Shown here one piece after another: positions 52,424-61,551 of a DNA stretch of 64,000 nucleotides. A model generated the notes under the pieces. It searched no databases and was not told the DNA's origin. It saw nothing but the letters and a program-made list of their open reading frames with translations. This DNA is from Hyphomicrobiales bacterium (GTDB lineage: Bacteria; Pseudomonadota; Alphaproteobacteria; Rhizobiales; Rhizobiaceae). Position numbers and translations under genes: made by a program. Numbering within the stretch: the first letter of the stretch is position 1; the number at the start of each line of letters is the position of its first letter. Where the stretch lies: contig UBNQ01000035.1 in assembly GCA_900466875.1 (NCBI GenBank), forward strand, positions 62,001 through 126,000. Direction: 5' to 3'.

Positions 52424-53803
52424 TCAATCCTTCAAAGCCTTGCGGACATCGGCGTCTTCCAGCGTCTGATCAAGGGTTTTCGCCGTCCGCTCTATGATCG
52501 CATCGATTTCGTCATCGGTGCAGCAGAGCGGTGGAGCATAACCGAGAACGCCGGTGGCGAAGGCACGGATTACCAAGCCATTGTCCCAGGCGCGCTCGAA
52601 GATTCGCCGCGCGGGGGCCGCCTCCGCGGGAAGTGGGGTCTTGGCCGCCTTGTCGGTCACAAGCTCGATCGCTGCCAGCATGCCGCGTCCGCGAACATCT
52701 CCGACCAAAGGGTGGTCTTTCAGACCTTCGAGACCGGCCATCAGCCGTGCGCCTGCCTTGATGCCGTTTTCCAGCAGGCCGCCCTCTTCGTAAAGTCTCA
52801 GGACTTCAAGGCCGACAGCCGCACTGACAGGGTGGGCGGAATAGGTATAGCCGTGACCGACCGCTGAAGCGCCCGCGCCATCGGCGATTACCTGATAGAC
52901 ATGATCGGCCATGAACACGGCCCCCATCGGGACGTAGCCGGACGTCAGTCCCTTGGCCGTCGTCATGAAATCGGGAACGATCTCATCTTCGCTGCAGGCA
53001 AAAAGTGGGCCGGTGCGACCGAAACCGGTGATGACCTCATCTGCGACAAACAGGATGCCATATTCCTTGCAGAGATTGCGCATCGCCTTCAACCAGCCCT
53101 TTGGCGGAACGATGACGCCGCCGGAACCCTGGATTGGCTCGGCATAGAATGCTGCAACCCGGTCCGGGCCGATCGTCTCGATCTTGTCCTTCAACTGCGC
53201 AAGCGAGGCGTCGATGATCGCCTGCGGATCCTGGCCGGCCGGATTGCGGTAAGGATAGGGCGACGGAATCTTGTGCTGCCATTCGAAGGGAATGCCGAAG
53301 CCTGTATGGAAATTGGCAAGCGCGGTCAGGCCAGCACCGACCGTCGAGGAGCCATGATAGCCCTGTTCGATGGAAATGAACTGGTCACGCTGCGGCTGGC
53401 CCTTGGCAATCCAGTAGTAGCGGATGAAACGGATTGTGCTGTCGACGGCATCGGAACCGCCGAGCGTGAAATAGATGTGCTTCAGATCGCCCGGAGCGCG
53501 ATCGGCCAATTCCGCCGCAAGGCGGATGGCGGACTCCGAACCAAGGCCGAAATAAGCGGTGGCATAAGGCAGCTCACGCATCTGACGCGCCGCAGCCTCG
53601 ACGATCGAGTCATGGCCATAACCGGCATTGACGCACCACAGCCCGGCAAAGCCGTCGATCAACTGATGGCCGCGGGCATCGGTAACAGTCGCTCCCTTGG
53701 CAGAGGTCAGAACCCTTACGCCCTGCTGTTCATGACCACGATAGGACGCGACGGGATGCACCAGATGAGCGCGATCGAGTTCGATGAGAGAGTTGCTGAG
53801 CAT
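52424..53803 (-). CDS. Class III omega-aminotransferase
   Basis: A 459-residue PLP-dependent aminotransferase. It has GFAGLWCVNAGYGHDSI near the N-terminus, QGYHGSSTVGAGLTAL, the PLP-binding LFVADEVITGFGRTG, and the lysine in DFMTTAKGLTSGYVPMGAV (about residue 290). It resembles SpuC/putrescine-pyruvate and beta-alanine-pyruvate transaminases. GGAG precedes ATG 53803; the long frame to 54112 is antisense-like and is rejected. It lies 13 bp after the GNAT gene. With the PuuB-like oxidase and the SSADH nearby, amine catabolism is likely, but the donor is unproven. Confidence 0.9.
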   Translation of the reverse strand: MLSNSLIELDRAHLVHPVASYRGHEQQGVRVLTSAKGATVTDARGHQLIDGFAGLWCVNAGYGHDSIVEAAARQMRELPYATAYFGLGSESAIRLAAELADRAPGDLKHIYFTLGGSDAVDSTIRFIRYYWIAKGQPQRDQFISIEQGYHGSSTVGAGLTALANFHTGFGIPFEWQHKIPSPYPYRNPAGQDPQAIIDASLAQLKDKIETIGPDRVAAFYAEPIQGSGGVIVPPKGWLKAMRNLCKEYGILFVADEVITGFGRTGPLFACSEDEIVPDFMTTAKGLTSGYVPMGAVFMADHVYQVIADGAGASAVGHGYTYSAHPVSAAVGLEVLRLYEEGGLLENGIKAGARLMAGLEGLKDHPLVGDVRGRGMLAAIELVTDKAAKTPLPAEAAPARRIFERAWDNGLVIRAFATGVLGYAPPLCCTDDEIDAIIERTAKTLDQTLEDADVRKALKD

Positions 53804-53816
53804 GACGTTCTCCGGA

Positions 53817-54656
53817 TCAGCCAAGAGCTTGGTTTGCAAGGGCAAAGGTCGTGGCCGTTGATGTGGCGGATGGAATGGGAAGAGGGCGCGACATGGCGAT
53901 GCCGCCGCCGACATGGGAAAGGGCGTGTTCGGAAAGCCAGTCAGAGAGACCGGCTGCGCCGGTTGTATCGACCCGGACGAAGCTACCGGCCCGCTGAGCC
54001 AGGAAATGCGATACCAGTAATTTCGCGTCCTCGGCATTGCTGGCGACCACGGGGCCGATGACCTCGCCGCGACCGAAAGCGCGGATGCAGGCAAAACCGG
54101 TAATGTCATCATCGTGGCGGATGACGGAGAATTCGCCGATCTCGAATAACTTGGTCATGAGTGCTGTGCGATCGGCACCGAATGCCTGCCGGTCGAGCAC
54201 TGTTATCGCAGGCAGGTCGTCAGCTGTTGCGGACTGCGTATTCGCCGGAGATAGTGCCGATGCGACAATGCCTTGGTGTTGCAGGATCGTGCCGGTTTCG
54301 CGAAATCCCAGCTTTTCATAAAGGGGAAGCCCGTCGCTGGTAGCGATCAGGCGAAGAGGTCGCGTGCCGCCGATAGTCAGAGCTGCATCCATCAATCGCC
54401 GGCCGAGGCCGCGACCGCGCATGGTGGAATCGACAATGACCATATTGATCGTCGCGCAGTCTGGACCATAGGGCGTGACCAGAGCGGTACCGACCACCGT
54501 ACCGTCGCTCTCGACTGCAACCACGCCCTCGCTCAACTGCTGGACAACCTGCCAGTCTTCCCGACGGTGCGGCCAACGGGCCTCTTGCGAGAGACGAATG
54601 GCAGCCGCCAGATGGTCGGCGGTAAAGGCCTTGATCTCGATGTCTCCCACCTGCAT
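53817..54656 (-). CDS. GNAT-family N-acetyltransferase with two GNAT-like domains
   Basis: A 279-residue protein. The first GNAT domain (about residues 5-135) has the acetyl-CoA loop MRGRGLGRRLMDAAL and GLPLYEKLGF. The C-terminal half (about 145-279) resembles the accessory GNAT-like domain of YitH/PA2271-type proteins. The N-terminal stretch RLSQEARWPHRREDW closely parallels that of the partial GNAT at the right window edge. It starts the leftward operon of aminotransferase, HAD and transporter genes. The substrate is possibly an amine or amino acid; this is inferred from context. Confidence 0.85.
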   Translation of the reverse strand: MQVGDIEIKAFTADHLAAAIRLSQEARWPHRREDWQVVQQLSEGVVAVESDGTVVGTALVTPYGPDCATINMVIVDSTMRGRGLGRRLMDAALTIGGTRPLRLIATSDGLPLYEKLGFRETGTILQHQGIVASALSPANTQSATADDLPAITVLDRQAFGADRTALMTKLFEIGEFSVIRHDDDITGFACIRAFGRGEVIGPVVASNAEDAKLLVSHFLAQRAGSFVRVDTTGAAGLSDWLSEHALSHVGGGIAMSRPLPIPSATSTATTFALANQALG

Positions 54657-54998
54657 GGACGATGCTCCTTTTCTGCATTCAAGTTTCGCGGGGAAGATGC
54701 CGGACGATTATCCGAAGGCGGTGGCTGTAACGATATCTTTCGCCAAAGCGGTGGTACGTTGCCGCATCTTATGCCGTGACTGGAGCTCGGCGGCGCGCTT
54801 CAGGATGATCCCGGCTGGGCGTCCGGGGGCGTTTGTGCAACCAAATGCCAAAGCGGCGGCAGGATACGGAACTTTCTGCTTCGAATGAGGGGAAATCAGT
54901 CGGCAGACGAGCGATAAGCGGTTCTATTATCCGTTATCACCGAAAGGCCAGCCAGGCCGTCCAAGGCCCCCAACGGCCCCCTTGCAAGGATGAAGCGC
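54657..54998. promoter_or_regulatory. Divergent promoter region with an inverted repeat
   Basis: About 340 bp without a gene, between the GNAT operon (leftward) and the HAD/oxidase pair (rightward). At 54913-54938 GATAAGCGG and CCGTTATC form an imperfect inverted repeat with an AT-rich centre, a candidate operator. No regulator gene lies next to it. No other structure was noticed. Confidence 0.45.
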
Positions 54999-55667
54999 AT
55001 GACCATCTTCCGCCCGAAATACATCACCTTCGATTGCCATGGTACTCTGATCAACTTCCAGATGGCGGAAGCGGCGCGCGACCTTTACGACGACCGTCTC
55101 GATGAGCCGGCCATGCTGGAATTCATCAGCAATTTCGCAGGCTATCGGTTCGATGAAATCATGGGCGCCTGGAAGCCCTATGCCGAGGTCGTCTACAACT
55201 CGCTGGAGCGGACCTGCAAGCGCAATGGCGTCACCTTCAAGGATGCGGATGCCACCATGGTTTATGAGCGCGTCCCGACCTGGGGGCCGCATGCGGATGT
55301 GCCGGCCGGACTTGCCAAGGTCGCCAAGGAGATCCCGCTGGTCATCCTATCCAACGCCATGAACGACCAGATCCCGTCCAATGTCGCCAAGCTTGGCGCA
55401 CCCTTCCATGCCGTCTACACGGCGGAGCAGGCCAATGCCTACAAGCCGCGCTTCCAGGCTTTCGAATACATGTTCGACATGCTCGGCTGCGGCCCGGAAG
55501 ACATTCTTCATTGCTCATCGTCCTTCCGCTACGACCTGATGTCGGCCCATGATCTCGGCATCAAGAACAAGGTCTGGGTCAATCGTCGCCACGAGCCGGC
55601 AAACCCCTATTACGGTTACACGGAAATCGCCGATATCTCTGGTCTACCGGGCGTCGTAGGGCTCTAG
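54999..55667 (+). CDS. HAD superfamily, haloacid dehalogenase type II-like protein (copy 2)
   Basis: A 222-residue HAD protein. The nucleophile is D12 in YITFDCHGTLINF, motif II is VILSNAMNDQI, the lysine lies in NAYKPRFQAF, and the end reads DILHCSSSFRYDL. It keeps the SN motif II and is closer to canonical type II dehalogenases than the copy at 51470, although the product is unknown. The ATG at 54990 has no room for a ribosome site, whereas ATG 54999 has AAGGA at proper spacing. It is followed 22 bp later by the PuuB-like oxidase. Confidence 0.87.
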   Translation: MTIFRPKYITFDCHGTLINFQMAEAARDLYDDRLDEPAMLEFISNFAGYRFDEIMGAWKPYAEVVYNSLERTCKRNGVTFKDADATMVYERVPTWGPHADVPAGLAKVAKEIPLVILSNAMNDQIPSNVAKLGAPFHAVYTAEQANAYKPRFQAFEYMFDMLGCGPEDILHCSSSFRYDLMSAHDLGIKNKVWVNRRHEPANPYYGYTEIADISGLPGVVGL

Positions 55668-55689
55668 AATCCAGAAAAGGCTTTGTCTG

Positions 55690-56964
55690 ATGAAATACGT
55701 CTCTTACTGGCATGACACGGCATCCCGTTTTGCGGGAGCCGTTCAGGGACCTGTCGAGGGTCATTACGACGTTGCCGTCATCGGCGCGGGGTTTACGGGA
55801 CTTGGCGCTGCACGGCAGCTGGCAATGGCAGGCGCCAAGGTCATCGTGCTCGAGGGAGATACCGTCGGCTTCGGTGCTTCAGGTCGCAATGGCGGCCATT
55901 TGAACAACGGCCTGGCGCATAGTTACCTCGCGGCCAGGCAGGAACTGGGTAAGGAGCGCGCAATCGCGCTTTACAAGGCGCTCGATGATTCGATCGATAC
56001 GCTGGAGGCAATCATTGCCGACGAAGGCATCGACTGCAATTTCCGTCGTGCCGGCAAGCTGAAGCTCGCATCCAAGCCGCAGCATTTCGCGGGGCTTGCG
56101 AAGAACTTCGAGGCCGTGAATGCGGAAGTCGATCCGGATACGGCACTTCTCTCACCCGCGGATCTGAAGAGCGAAATCGGCTCTCCCTTCCATGGCGCGA
56201 TGCTGTCTAAGAAAAGCGCGATGATGCATATGGGGCGTTATGCGGTCGGGCTTGCGGAGGCTGCAGGGCGACGCGGCGCGGCGATCGTCGAAAATGCGCT
56301 GGTGACCGAGCATTCGCAGACTGGTGGCCGGCACAGGCTGAAAACCTCCAAGGGCGTTGCCACGGCTGATAACGTGCTGATGGCGACGGGTGCCTATACG
56401 ACGCCGAATTTCGGTTATTTCCGCCGGCGCATCATGGCTGTGGGCAGCTTCATCATCGCGACCCGGCAGCTGACGGATGCGGAAGTGGCTGCCACCATGC
56501 CCGGTAACCGCACTTGCGTGAACACGATGAATATTGGCAATTACTGGCGATTGTCGCCGGATAACCGGCTGATCTTCGGCGGCAGGGCGCGGTTTTCCGC
56601 CACATCCGACCAACGTTCTGACGCCAAGAGCGGGGAGATCCTGCGCGAAAGCCTGGCCCGAATCTTTCCGCAGCTCGCCAAGGTCGAAATCGATTACTGC
56701 TGGGGCGGTCTCGTTGACATCACCAAGGATCGTTATCCGCGTGCCGGCTATCATGACGGGCTGTGGTACGCGATGGGCTATTCCGGCCATGGCGCGCAGC
56801 TTGCCACGCATCTCGGCATGACAATGGCGGATGCTATCCTCGGCAGGCCCGACAGGAACCCGGTCAAGGATCTCGACTGGCCGGCTGTACCCGGTCATTT
56901 CGGCAAACCCTGGTTCCTGCCGTTTGTCGGCCTGTATTTCAAGTTGCTCGACAAGATTCAGTAA
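55690..56964 (+). CDS. FAD-dependent oxidoreductase, PuuB/OrdL-like
   Basis: A 424-residue flavoprotein starting KYVSYWHDTASRF. It has the FAD motif VAVIGAGFTGLGAARQLA, GFGASGRNGGHLNNG, LSPDNRLIFGGRARF and GYSGHGAQLATHLGM near the C-terminus. This pattern is that of gamma-glutamylputrescine oxidase and related amine oxidases, which yield an aldehyde, ammonia or amine and hydrogen peroxide. It forms a pair with the HAD gene upstream. Its aldehyde product could feed the aldehyde dehydrogenases encoded at 57056 and 59588. A bidirectional terminator follows. Confidence 0.88.
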   Translation: MKYVSYWHDTASRFAGAVQGPVEGHYDVAVIGAGFTGLGAARQLAMAGAKVIVLEGDTVGFGASGRNGGHLNNGLAHSYLAARQELGKERAIALYKALDDSIDTLEAIIADEGIDCNFRRAGKLKLASKPQHFAGLAKNFEAVNAEVDPDTALLSPADLKSEIGSPFHGAMLSKKSAMMHMGRYAVGLAEAAGRRGAAIVENALVTEHSQTGGRHRLKTSKGVATADNVLMATGAYTTPNFGYFRRRIMAVGSFIIATRQLTDAEVAATMPGNRTCVNTMNIGNYWRLSPDNRLIFGGRARFSATSDQRSDAKSGEILRESLARIFPQLAKVEIDYCWGGLVDITKDRYPRAGYHDGLWYAMGYSGHGAQLATHLGMTMADAILGRPDRNPVKDLDWPAVPGHFGKPWFLPFVGLYFKLLDKIQ

Positions 56965-56998
56965 GCCGGCTCCGGTTTGGTGATCGGTGCTCAAAACG

Positions 56999-57033
56999 AA
57001 AACGGTGGGGTTGCATGCAACTCCGCCGTTTTT
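56999..57033. terminator. Strong bidirectional rho-independent terminator
   Basis: AAAACGGTGGGGTTG and CAACTCCGCCGTTTT pair over 15 positions with two G-T type mismatches around a CATG loop, followed by TT on the right and preceded by A-rich sequence. It serves the convergent oxidase (ending 56964) and gabD (ending 57056). Confidence 0.8.
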
Positions 57034-57055
57034 GCTATGTATTCAAGGTCATAGC

Positions 57056-58513
57056 TCAGGCGAGCCCGCCGATGTGGAAAGTCTTTACTTCCAGATATTC
57101 GTCAATGCCGAGTTGCGAGCCTTCGCGGCCGAGGCCGGATTGCTTGACCCCGCCAAACGGTGCAACCTCGGTGGAGATCAGGCCGGTATTGAGTCCGACC
57201 ATGCCGAATTCGAGCGCCTCGCCCACACGCCATGCCCGCTTGAGGCTTTCCGTGTAGAAATAGGCGGCCAGGCCGAAGGGCGTGCCGTTGGCAATGGCGA
57301 TCGCTTCGTCTTCGGTTTCGAAACGGAAGAGGGGCGCGACAGGGCCGAAGGTCTCCTCACTGGCGAGTTGCATGTCGATGGTCGCCCCGGACAGGACGAT
57401 CGGTGCGGTATATTGCCCGCCGGCCGGAAGGTCGGGCTTGTCGGAGATGATCGTCGCGCCCTTGGCGAGCGCATCTTCGACATGGCGGTTGATCTTGGCG
57501 ATTGCAGCATCGTTGATCATCGGGCCGATCGATACACCTTTCTCGGTGCCGGGTCCGACCTTCATGGCATTGACCCGTGCCGTGAGTTTTTCGGCGAACC
57601 GATCATAGACGCCCGACTGCACCAAAATCCTGTTGGCGCAAACGCAGGTCTGGCCGCCATTGCGGAATTTCGAGATGATCGCACCTTCGACCGCGATATC
57701 GAGATCGGCGTCGTCGAAAACGATGAATGGCGCGTTGCCGCCGAGCTCGAGAGAGAGGCGCTTGACGCTGTCGGCAGCCCCTCGCATCAGGAGCGAGCCA
57801 ACGGGTGTGGAGCCGGTAAAGGAAATCTTGCGCACCGTCGCATTGGCCATGATCTCGGTGCCAATCTCCTTCGGCATGCCGGTGACGATATTGATCACAC
57901 CGGCAGGGATTCCCGCCATTTCGGCCAGCACGCCCATCGCCAGCGCCGAGTAAGGCGTGAATTCTGATGGCTTCACCACGACAGTGCAGCCGGCCGCGAG
58001 CGCCGGGGCGATCTTGCGGGTGATCATGGCATTCGGGAAGTTCCATGGGGTAATGATACCGCAGACGCCGACAGGTTCCTTCAGAACGATGATGCGACGG
58101 TCCGGCGTCGGCGAAGGGATGGTCTGACCGCCGATGCGGCGGGCTTCTTCCGCGAACCATTTCACGAACGAAGCGCCATAGCGAATTTCGCCGCGCGCTT
58201 CATCGAGGGGCTTGCCCTGTTCGGTGGTGAGTATCAGCGCCAAATCTTCGATATGCTCGATCATCAAACCATACCAGGTCTCAAGCAGTGCGGCGCGCTC
58301 CGCATGGGTTTTTTTCTTCCATGCGGGATAGGCTTTATCTGCGGCCTCGATCGCAGCGCGGGTTTCGTCGCCGCCCATATCGGGAACGGTGCCGATGATC
58401 GTCTGGCTTGCGGGATCGGTGACATCGACTGTCTTGCCCGAGCGGGCAGTAAGCCACGTCCCGCCAATCAGGCCTTCCTGCCGAAACAGGGATGGAAGGT
58501 TCAAATTCTGCAT
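57056..58513 (-). CDS. gabD: NAD(P)-dependent succinate-semialdehyde dehydrogenase
   Basis: A 485-residue aldehyde dehydrogenase. It has CGIITPWNFPNAMITRKIAP, the catalytic Glu in LELGGNAPFIVF (about residue 250) and the catalytic Cys in NGGQTCVCANRI (about 284). The length and signature match GabD, which oxidises succinate semialdehyde to succinate. GAGG precedes ATG 58513; the ATG at 58549 would add 12 residues. It is the last gene of a six-gene leftward operon, 22 bp after the tartrate-dehydrogenase-like gene. It would link amine or GABA breakdown to the TCA cycle. Confidence 0.9.
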   Translation of the reverse strand: MQNLNLPSLFRQEGLIGGTWLTARSGKTVDVTDPASQTIIGTVPDMGGDETRAAIEAADKAYPAWKKKTHAERAALLETWYGLMIEHIEDLALILTTEQGKPLDEARGEIRYGASFVKWFAEEARRIGGQTIPSPTPDRRIIVLKEPVGVCGIITPWNFPNAMITRKIAPALAAGCTVVVKPSEFTPYSALAMGVLAEMAGIPAGVINIVTGMPKEIGTEIMANATVRKISFTGSTPVGSLLMRGAADSVKRLSLELGGNAPFIVFDDADLDIAVEGAIISKFRNGGQTCVCANRILVQSGVYDRFAEKLTARVNAMKVGPGTEKGVSIGPMINDAAIAKINRHVEDALAKGATIISDKPDLPAGGQYTAPIVLSGATIDMQLASEETFGPVAPLFRFETEDEAIAIANGTPFGLAAYFYTESLKRAWRVGEALEFGMVGLNTGLISTEVAPFGGVKQSGLGREGSQLGIDEYLEVKTFHIGGLA

Positions 58514-58535
58514 GAATCCGGTCCTCGATAAGATG

Positions 58536-59576
58536 TCAGATTGCTGCAAGCAGCGCAGCAGTGATCGCGTCCGTGCGGTCCTTGCCGGGGACCGTGCCGA
58601 TGCCGCTTGCCGTGGTTGCCTCGATCGCCTTCATGACCGTGGCTGCGGCTTCTTTCTCTCCCAGATGGTCGAGCATCATGGCGCCGGACCAGACGGTGGC
58701 AATCGGGTTGGCAATGCCAAGATGGGCGATATCGGGTGCGGAACCGTGCACCGGCTCGAACATCGACGGGGCGTTGCGATCGGGATTGATGTTGGCAGAA
58801 GCCGCAAAGCCAAGCCCTCCCTGGATGGCGGCGCCGAGATCTGTCAGGATGTCACCGAAAAGGTTCGAGGCGACCACGACATCGAGGCTTTCAGGCGCCA
58901 TCACCATACGCGCCGCCATGGCGTCGATGTGATAGCTGGTAACCTCGACATCCGGATATTCCGCTGCAAGCTCTCTCGTCACGTCGTCCCAGAACACCAT
59001 CGAATATTTCTGGGCATTCGATTTGGTAACCGAAGCAAGCTTGCCGCGACGGCTCTTCGACTGCTCGAAGGCAAAGCGCAGGATACGTTCCACGCCGTTG
59101 CGGGTGAAGATCGAGGTCTCGACGGCGACCTCGTCGGAGCTACCCTGATGAATACGTCCGCCGGCACCGGAATACTCGCCTTCGGTATTTTCGCGGATGC
59201 AGAGGATGTCGAACTCCGTCGCCTTGAGCGGGCCTTCCACACCGGGCAACAGCCGATGGGGGCGGATATTGGCATATTGCACGAAGCTCTTGCGGATCGG
59301 CAGAAGCAGGCCGTGCAGGGATACCGAATCCGGCACCTCCGCCGGCCAACCGACAGCGCCGAGCAGGATGGCATCGAAGCCCCGCAGTGTCTCGATGCCG
59401 TCTGCCGGCATCATCGCACCGGTTTGCTTGTAGAAGGCGCAGGACCAAGGGAAGTCCGTACCCTTTAGGCCAAATCCGTGCTTGCCCGCTGCCTTCTGCA
59501 GCACCGACCATGCGGCTTTGGTCATGTCGCGGCCGATACCGTCGCCGGGGATCAGGGCTATCTTATGTGTGTTCAT
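58536..59576 (-). CDS. Tartrate/D-malate dehydrogenase-like (isocitrate/isopropylmalate dehydrogenase family)
   Basis: A 346-residue beta-hydroxyacid oxidative decarboxylase. It starts MNTHKIALIPGDGIGRD and has ENTEGEYSGAGG, SVTKSNAQKYSM and the family signature SNLFGDILTDLGAA. It resembles TtuC and DmlA, which oxidise tartrate or D-malate with NAD and Mn2+. ATG 59576 suits the GAGG at proper spacing; the ATG 9 bp earlier does not. The gene lies between two aldehyde dehydrogenases in the same operon. The true hydroxyacid is unknown. Confidence 0.88.
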   Translation of the reverse strand: MNTHKIALIPGDGIGRDMTKAAWSVLQKAAGKHGFGLKGTDFPWSCAFYKQTGAMMPADGIETLRGFDAILLGAVGWPAEVPDSVSLHGLLLPIRKSFVQYANIRPHRLLPGVEGPLKATEFDILCIRENTEGEYSGAGGRIHQGSSDEVAVETSIFTRNGVERILRFAFEQSKSRRGKLASVTKSNAQKYSMVFWDDVTRELAAEYPDVEVTSYHIDAMAARMVMAPESLDVVVASNLFGDILTDLGAAIQGGLGFAASANINPDRNAPSMFEPVHGSAPDIAHLGIANPIATVWSGAMMLDHLGEKEAAATVMKAIEATTASGIGTVPGKDRTDAITAALLAAI

Positions 59577-59587
59577 GTTCTTCATCC

Positions 59588-61051
59588 TCAGAGACTTATC
59601 AAGACGCTTTTGCTTTTGCGGTTGGCCTGGAACGCTTCCCGGCCGAGATCCTTGCCGATGCCCGACTGCTTGTAGCCGCCTGTCGGCAAAATGTGGTCGC
59701 GCGAACGGCCGTAGCGGTTGACCCAGATCGTGCCTGCCTGCAGACGGCGGGTAAGCCGGATTGCGCGCGAAAGATCGCTGGTGAAGAGGCCGGCGGCAAG
59801 GCCGTAGCTCGGGTGGTCGGCAAGCGCCATGGCTTCCTCCTCGTCCTCGAATGTCTGCAGGGTCAGGACAGGGCCGAAGATTTCCTCAATCACAGCTGGG
59901 GAGGTTTGGTTGATGCCGGTTAACAGTGTTGGCGCATAGAAATAGCCGGGCATATCCATGGAGTTACCGCCGGTCAGGCATTCCGCGCCGGCGGCGACCG
60001 AAGCCGTGACGATCTCACCGATGCGCTGGCGTTGCCTGTCGGAGATGATCGGCGAATACTGGCTTGCCGCATCCCAGGTCGGACCCGGCACAATGCTCTT
60101 CATCCTGTTGAGAATGGCCTCGATCAGCGGGCCTGCGGCGCTCTTCTCGACGATCAGCCGGGATCCTGCGACACAGGCCTGCCCGGCATTGCTGGTGATG
60201 CTTGCCGTCACCGCCGCCGCCGCCTTTTCGATATCGGCATCGGCAAAGACGATCTGCGGGCTCTTGCCGCCCAGTTCCAGTGTCATCGGCTTGATACCGG
60301 TGCGGGCGATGTTCTCCATGATCGCCGAACCAGCACGCGTCGATCCGGTGAAACTCACCTTGGCGATGTCGGGGTGCCCGGTAATGGCGTTGCCGGTGGT
60401 CATTCCGTCGCCAAGCACGATGTTGATCAGACCTGCCGGTATACCGGCCCGCACCGCCAGTTCCGCAAGGTAGAGCGTCGAGAAAGGCGTCATCTCGGAC
60501 GGTTTGAGGACGACGGCGTTACCTGCGGCAAGCGCAGGTCCGAGTTTCCAAGCGGCCATGTTGATCGGAAAATTCCATGGGGTGATGGCGCCGACCACTC
60601 CATAGGGTTCTGTCATGATCATGCCGAGATTGCCGTCGTCGGTCGGCACCAGATCGCTGCCCTCTTTGTCGGCGAACTCGGCGAAAAAGCGGATCTGCTC
60701 TGCGGATACGGCGATATCGCCCGCAACCAGCTGTCCGACCGGGCGGGTCGAGGAGATGGCCTCCAGCCGGGCGAGCGTTTCCGCTTCCTGCTCGATGAGA
60801 TCGGCCCAGCGATGCAGGAGGTTCAGGCGCTCGCGCGGGCGAATGCCACCCCAGTTGCTTGTCTTCAGGGCTGATTTCGCAGTCTGCACGGCGTGGTCGA
60901 CGAGCTCCGCGTCGGCAATCGGGCAGCCAGCATAGGTTTTCCCATCGGAGGGGCGGTGCATAGGGATGACACCTTCGGCAGCGACAAGCCGATCGCCGAT
61001 AAAATGTCCATTAGGCAAAGCCAGACTGTCGGGATCAAAACTCAGGCTCAT
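59588..61051 (-). CDS. NAD-dependent aldehyde dehydrogenase
   Basis: A 487-residue protein of the BetB/GabD-like ALDH family. It has VVGAITPWNFPINMAAWKLGPAL, TLELGGKSPQIVFADAD (catalytic Glu) and NAGQACVAGSRL (catalytic Cys), and ends near TGGYKQSGIGKDLGREA. GGAGG precedes ATG 61051, and the extension to 61096 has no family match. It would oxidise an aldehyde produced by an oxidase or aminotransferase of this region. It is a different branch from gabD at 57056, so the two probably act on different aldehydes. Confidence 0.9.
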   Translation of the reverse strand: MSLSFDPDSLALPNGHFIGDRLVAAEGVIPMHRPSDGKTYAGCPIADAELVDHAVQTAKSALKTSNWGGIRPRERLNLLHRWADLIEQEAETLARLEAISSTRPVGQLVAGDIAVSAEQIRFFAEFADKEGSDLVPTDDGNLGMIMTEPYGVVGAITPWNFPINMAAWKLGPALAAGNAVVLKPSEMTPFSTLYLAELAVRAGIPAGLINIVLGDGMTTGNAITGHPDIAKVSFTGSTRAGSAIMENIARTGIKPMTLELGGKSPQIVFADADIEKAAAAVTASITSNAGQACVAGSRLIVEKSAAGPLIEAILNRMKSIVPGPTWDAASQYSPIISDRQRQRIGEIVTASVAAGAECLTGGNSMDMPGYFYAPTLLTGINQTSPAVIEEIFGPVLTLQTFEDEEEAMALADHPSYGLAAGLFTSDLSRAIRLTRRLQAGTIWVNRYGRSRDHILPTGGYKQSGIGKDLGREAFQANRKSKSVLISL

Positions 61052-61170
61052 CGTTATGCCTCCGGTTACATGACGACGATACCGTCGTTTGCGCATGTTT
61101 ACTCATCGTGTCTCGGCAACTTGCCGAAGGCGGCACGGACCGATGACAAGTCGCGCCGCCTGTCGTCATG

Positions 61171-61527
61171 TCACGGCGTGACGGTGATGTAGATCTTGCG
61201 AACGGTTTCGATGGTTTTCCAGACGCCGACGAAACCGGGCTTCATGACAAAGCTGTCACCGGCCTTGTAGACGACTGGCTCGCCGTCCTTGGGGATGATT
61301 TCGACGGCTCCAGAGATGATGTGGCAGAACTCGAAGGTCTCGCCCTTGATCGAGTGGGTGAGGCCGGGGGTTGCTTCCCAGACACCGGTATGGATCAGCT
61401 CGCCATGCGCTTCATCCTGCGCCCATGTCTTGAACTGCGGATCGCCGGAGATCAGCCTTTCGGGCGTGGGGCGTCCTTCACGCGGCGCGAAAGACGGGTT
61501 CGGTTCGATAGTCTTCAGGAGAGACAT
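61171..61527 (-). CDS. Cupin-domain protein (Cupin_3/DUF861 type)
   Basis: A 118-residue single cupin with TPGLTHSIKGETFEFCHIISGAVEIIP and YKAGDSFVMKPGFVGVWKT. The pattern belongs to Cupin_3, found in (S)-ureidoglycine aminohydrolase-like and other small metabolic cupins. It stands in the operon between the GhrA-like dehydrogenase and the aldehyde dehydrogenase, so it may act on a pathway intermediate. Function is not established. Its gap to the downstream gene is 119 bp. Confidence 0.85.
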   Translation of the reverse strand: MSLLKTIEPNPSFAPREGRPTPERLISGDPQFKTWAQDEAHGELIHTGVWEATPGLTHSIKGETFEFCHIISGAVEIIPKDGEPVVYKAGDSFVMKPGFVGVWKTIETVRKIYITVTP

Positions 61528-61551
61528 GGTTGTCCTTTCGAGGTTGACGTT

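Noticed and set aside
53804..54112. N-terminal extension of the omega-aminotransferase
   Set aside because: It overlaps the GNAT gene on the same strand and has no family similarity; ATG 53803 has a good ribosome site.
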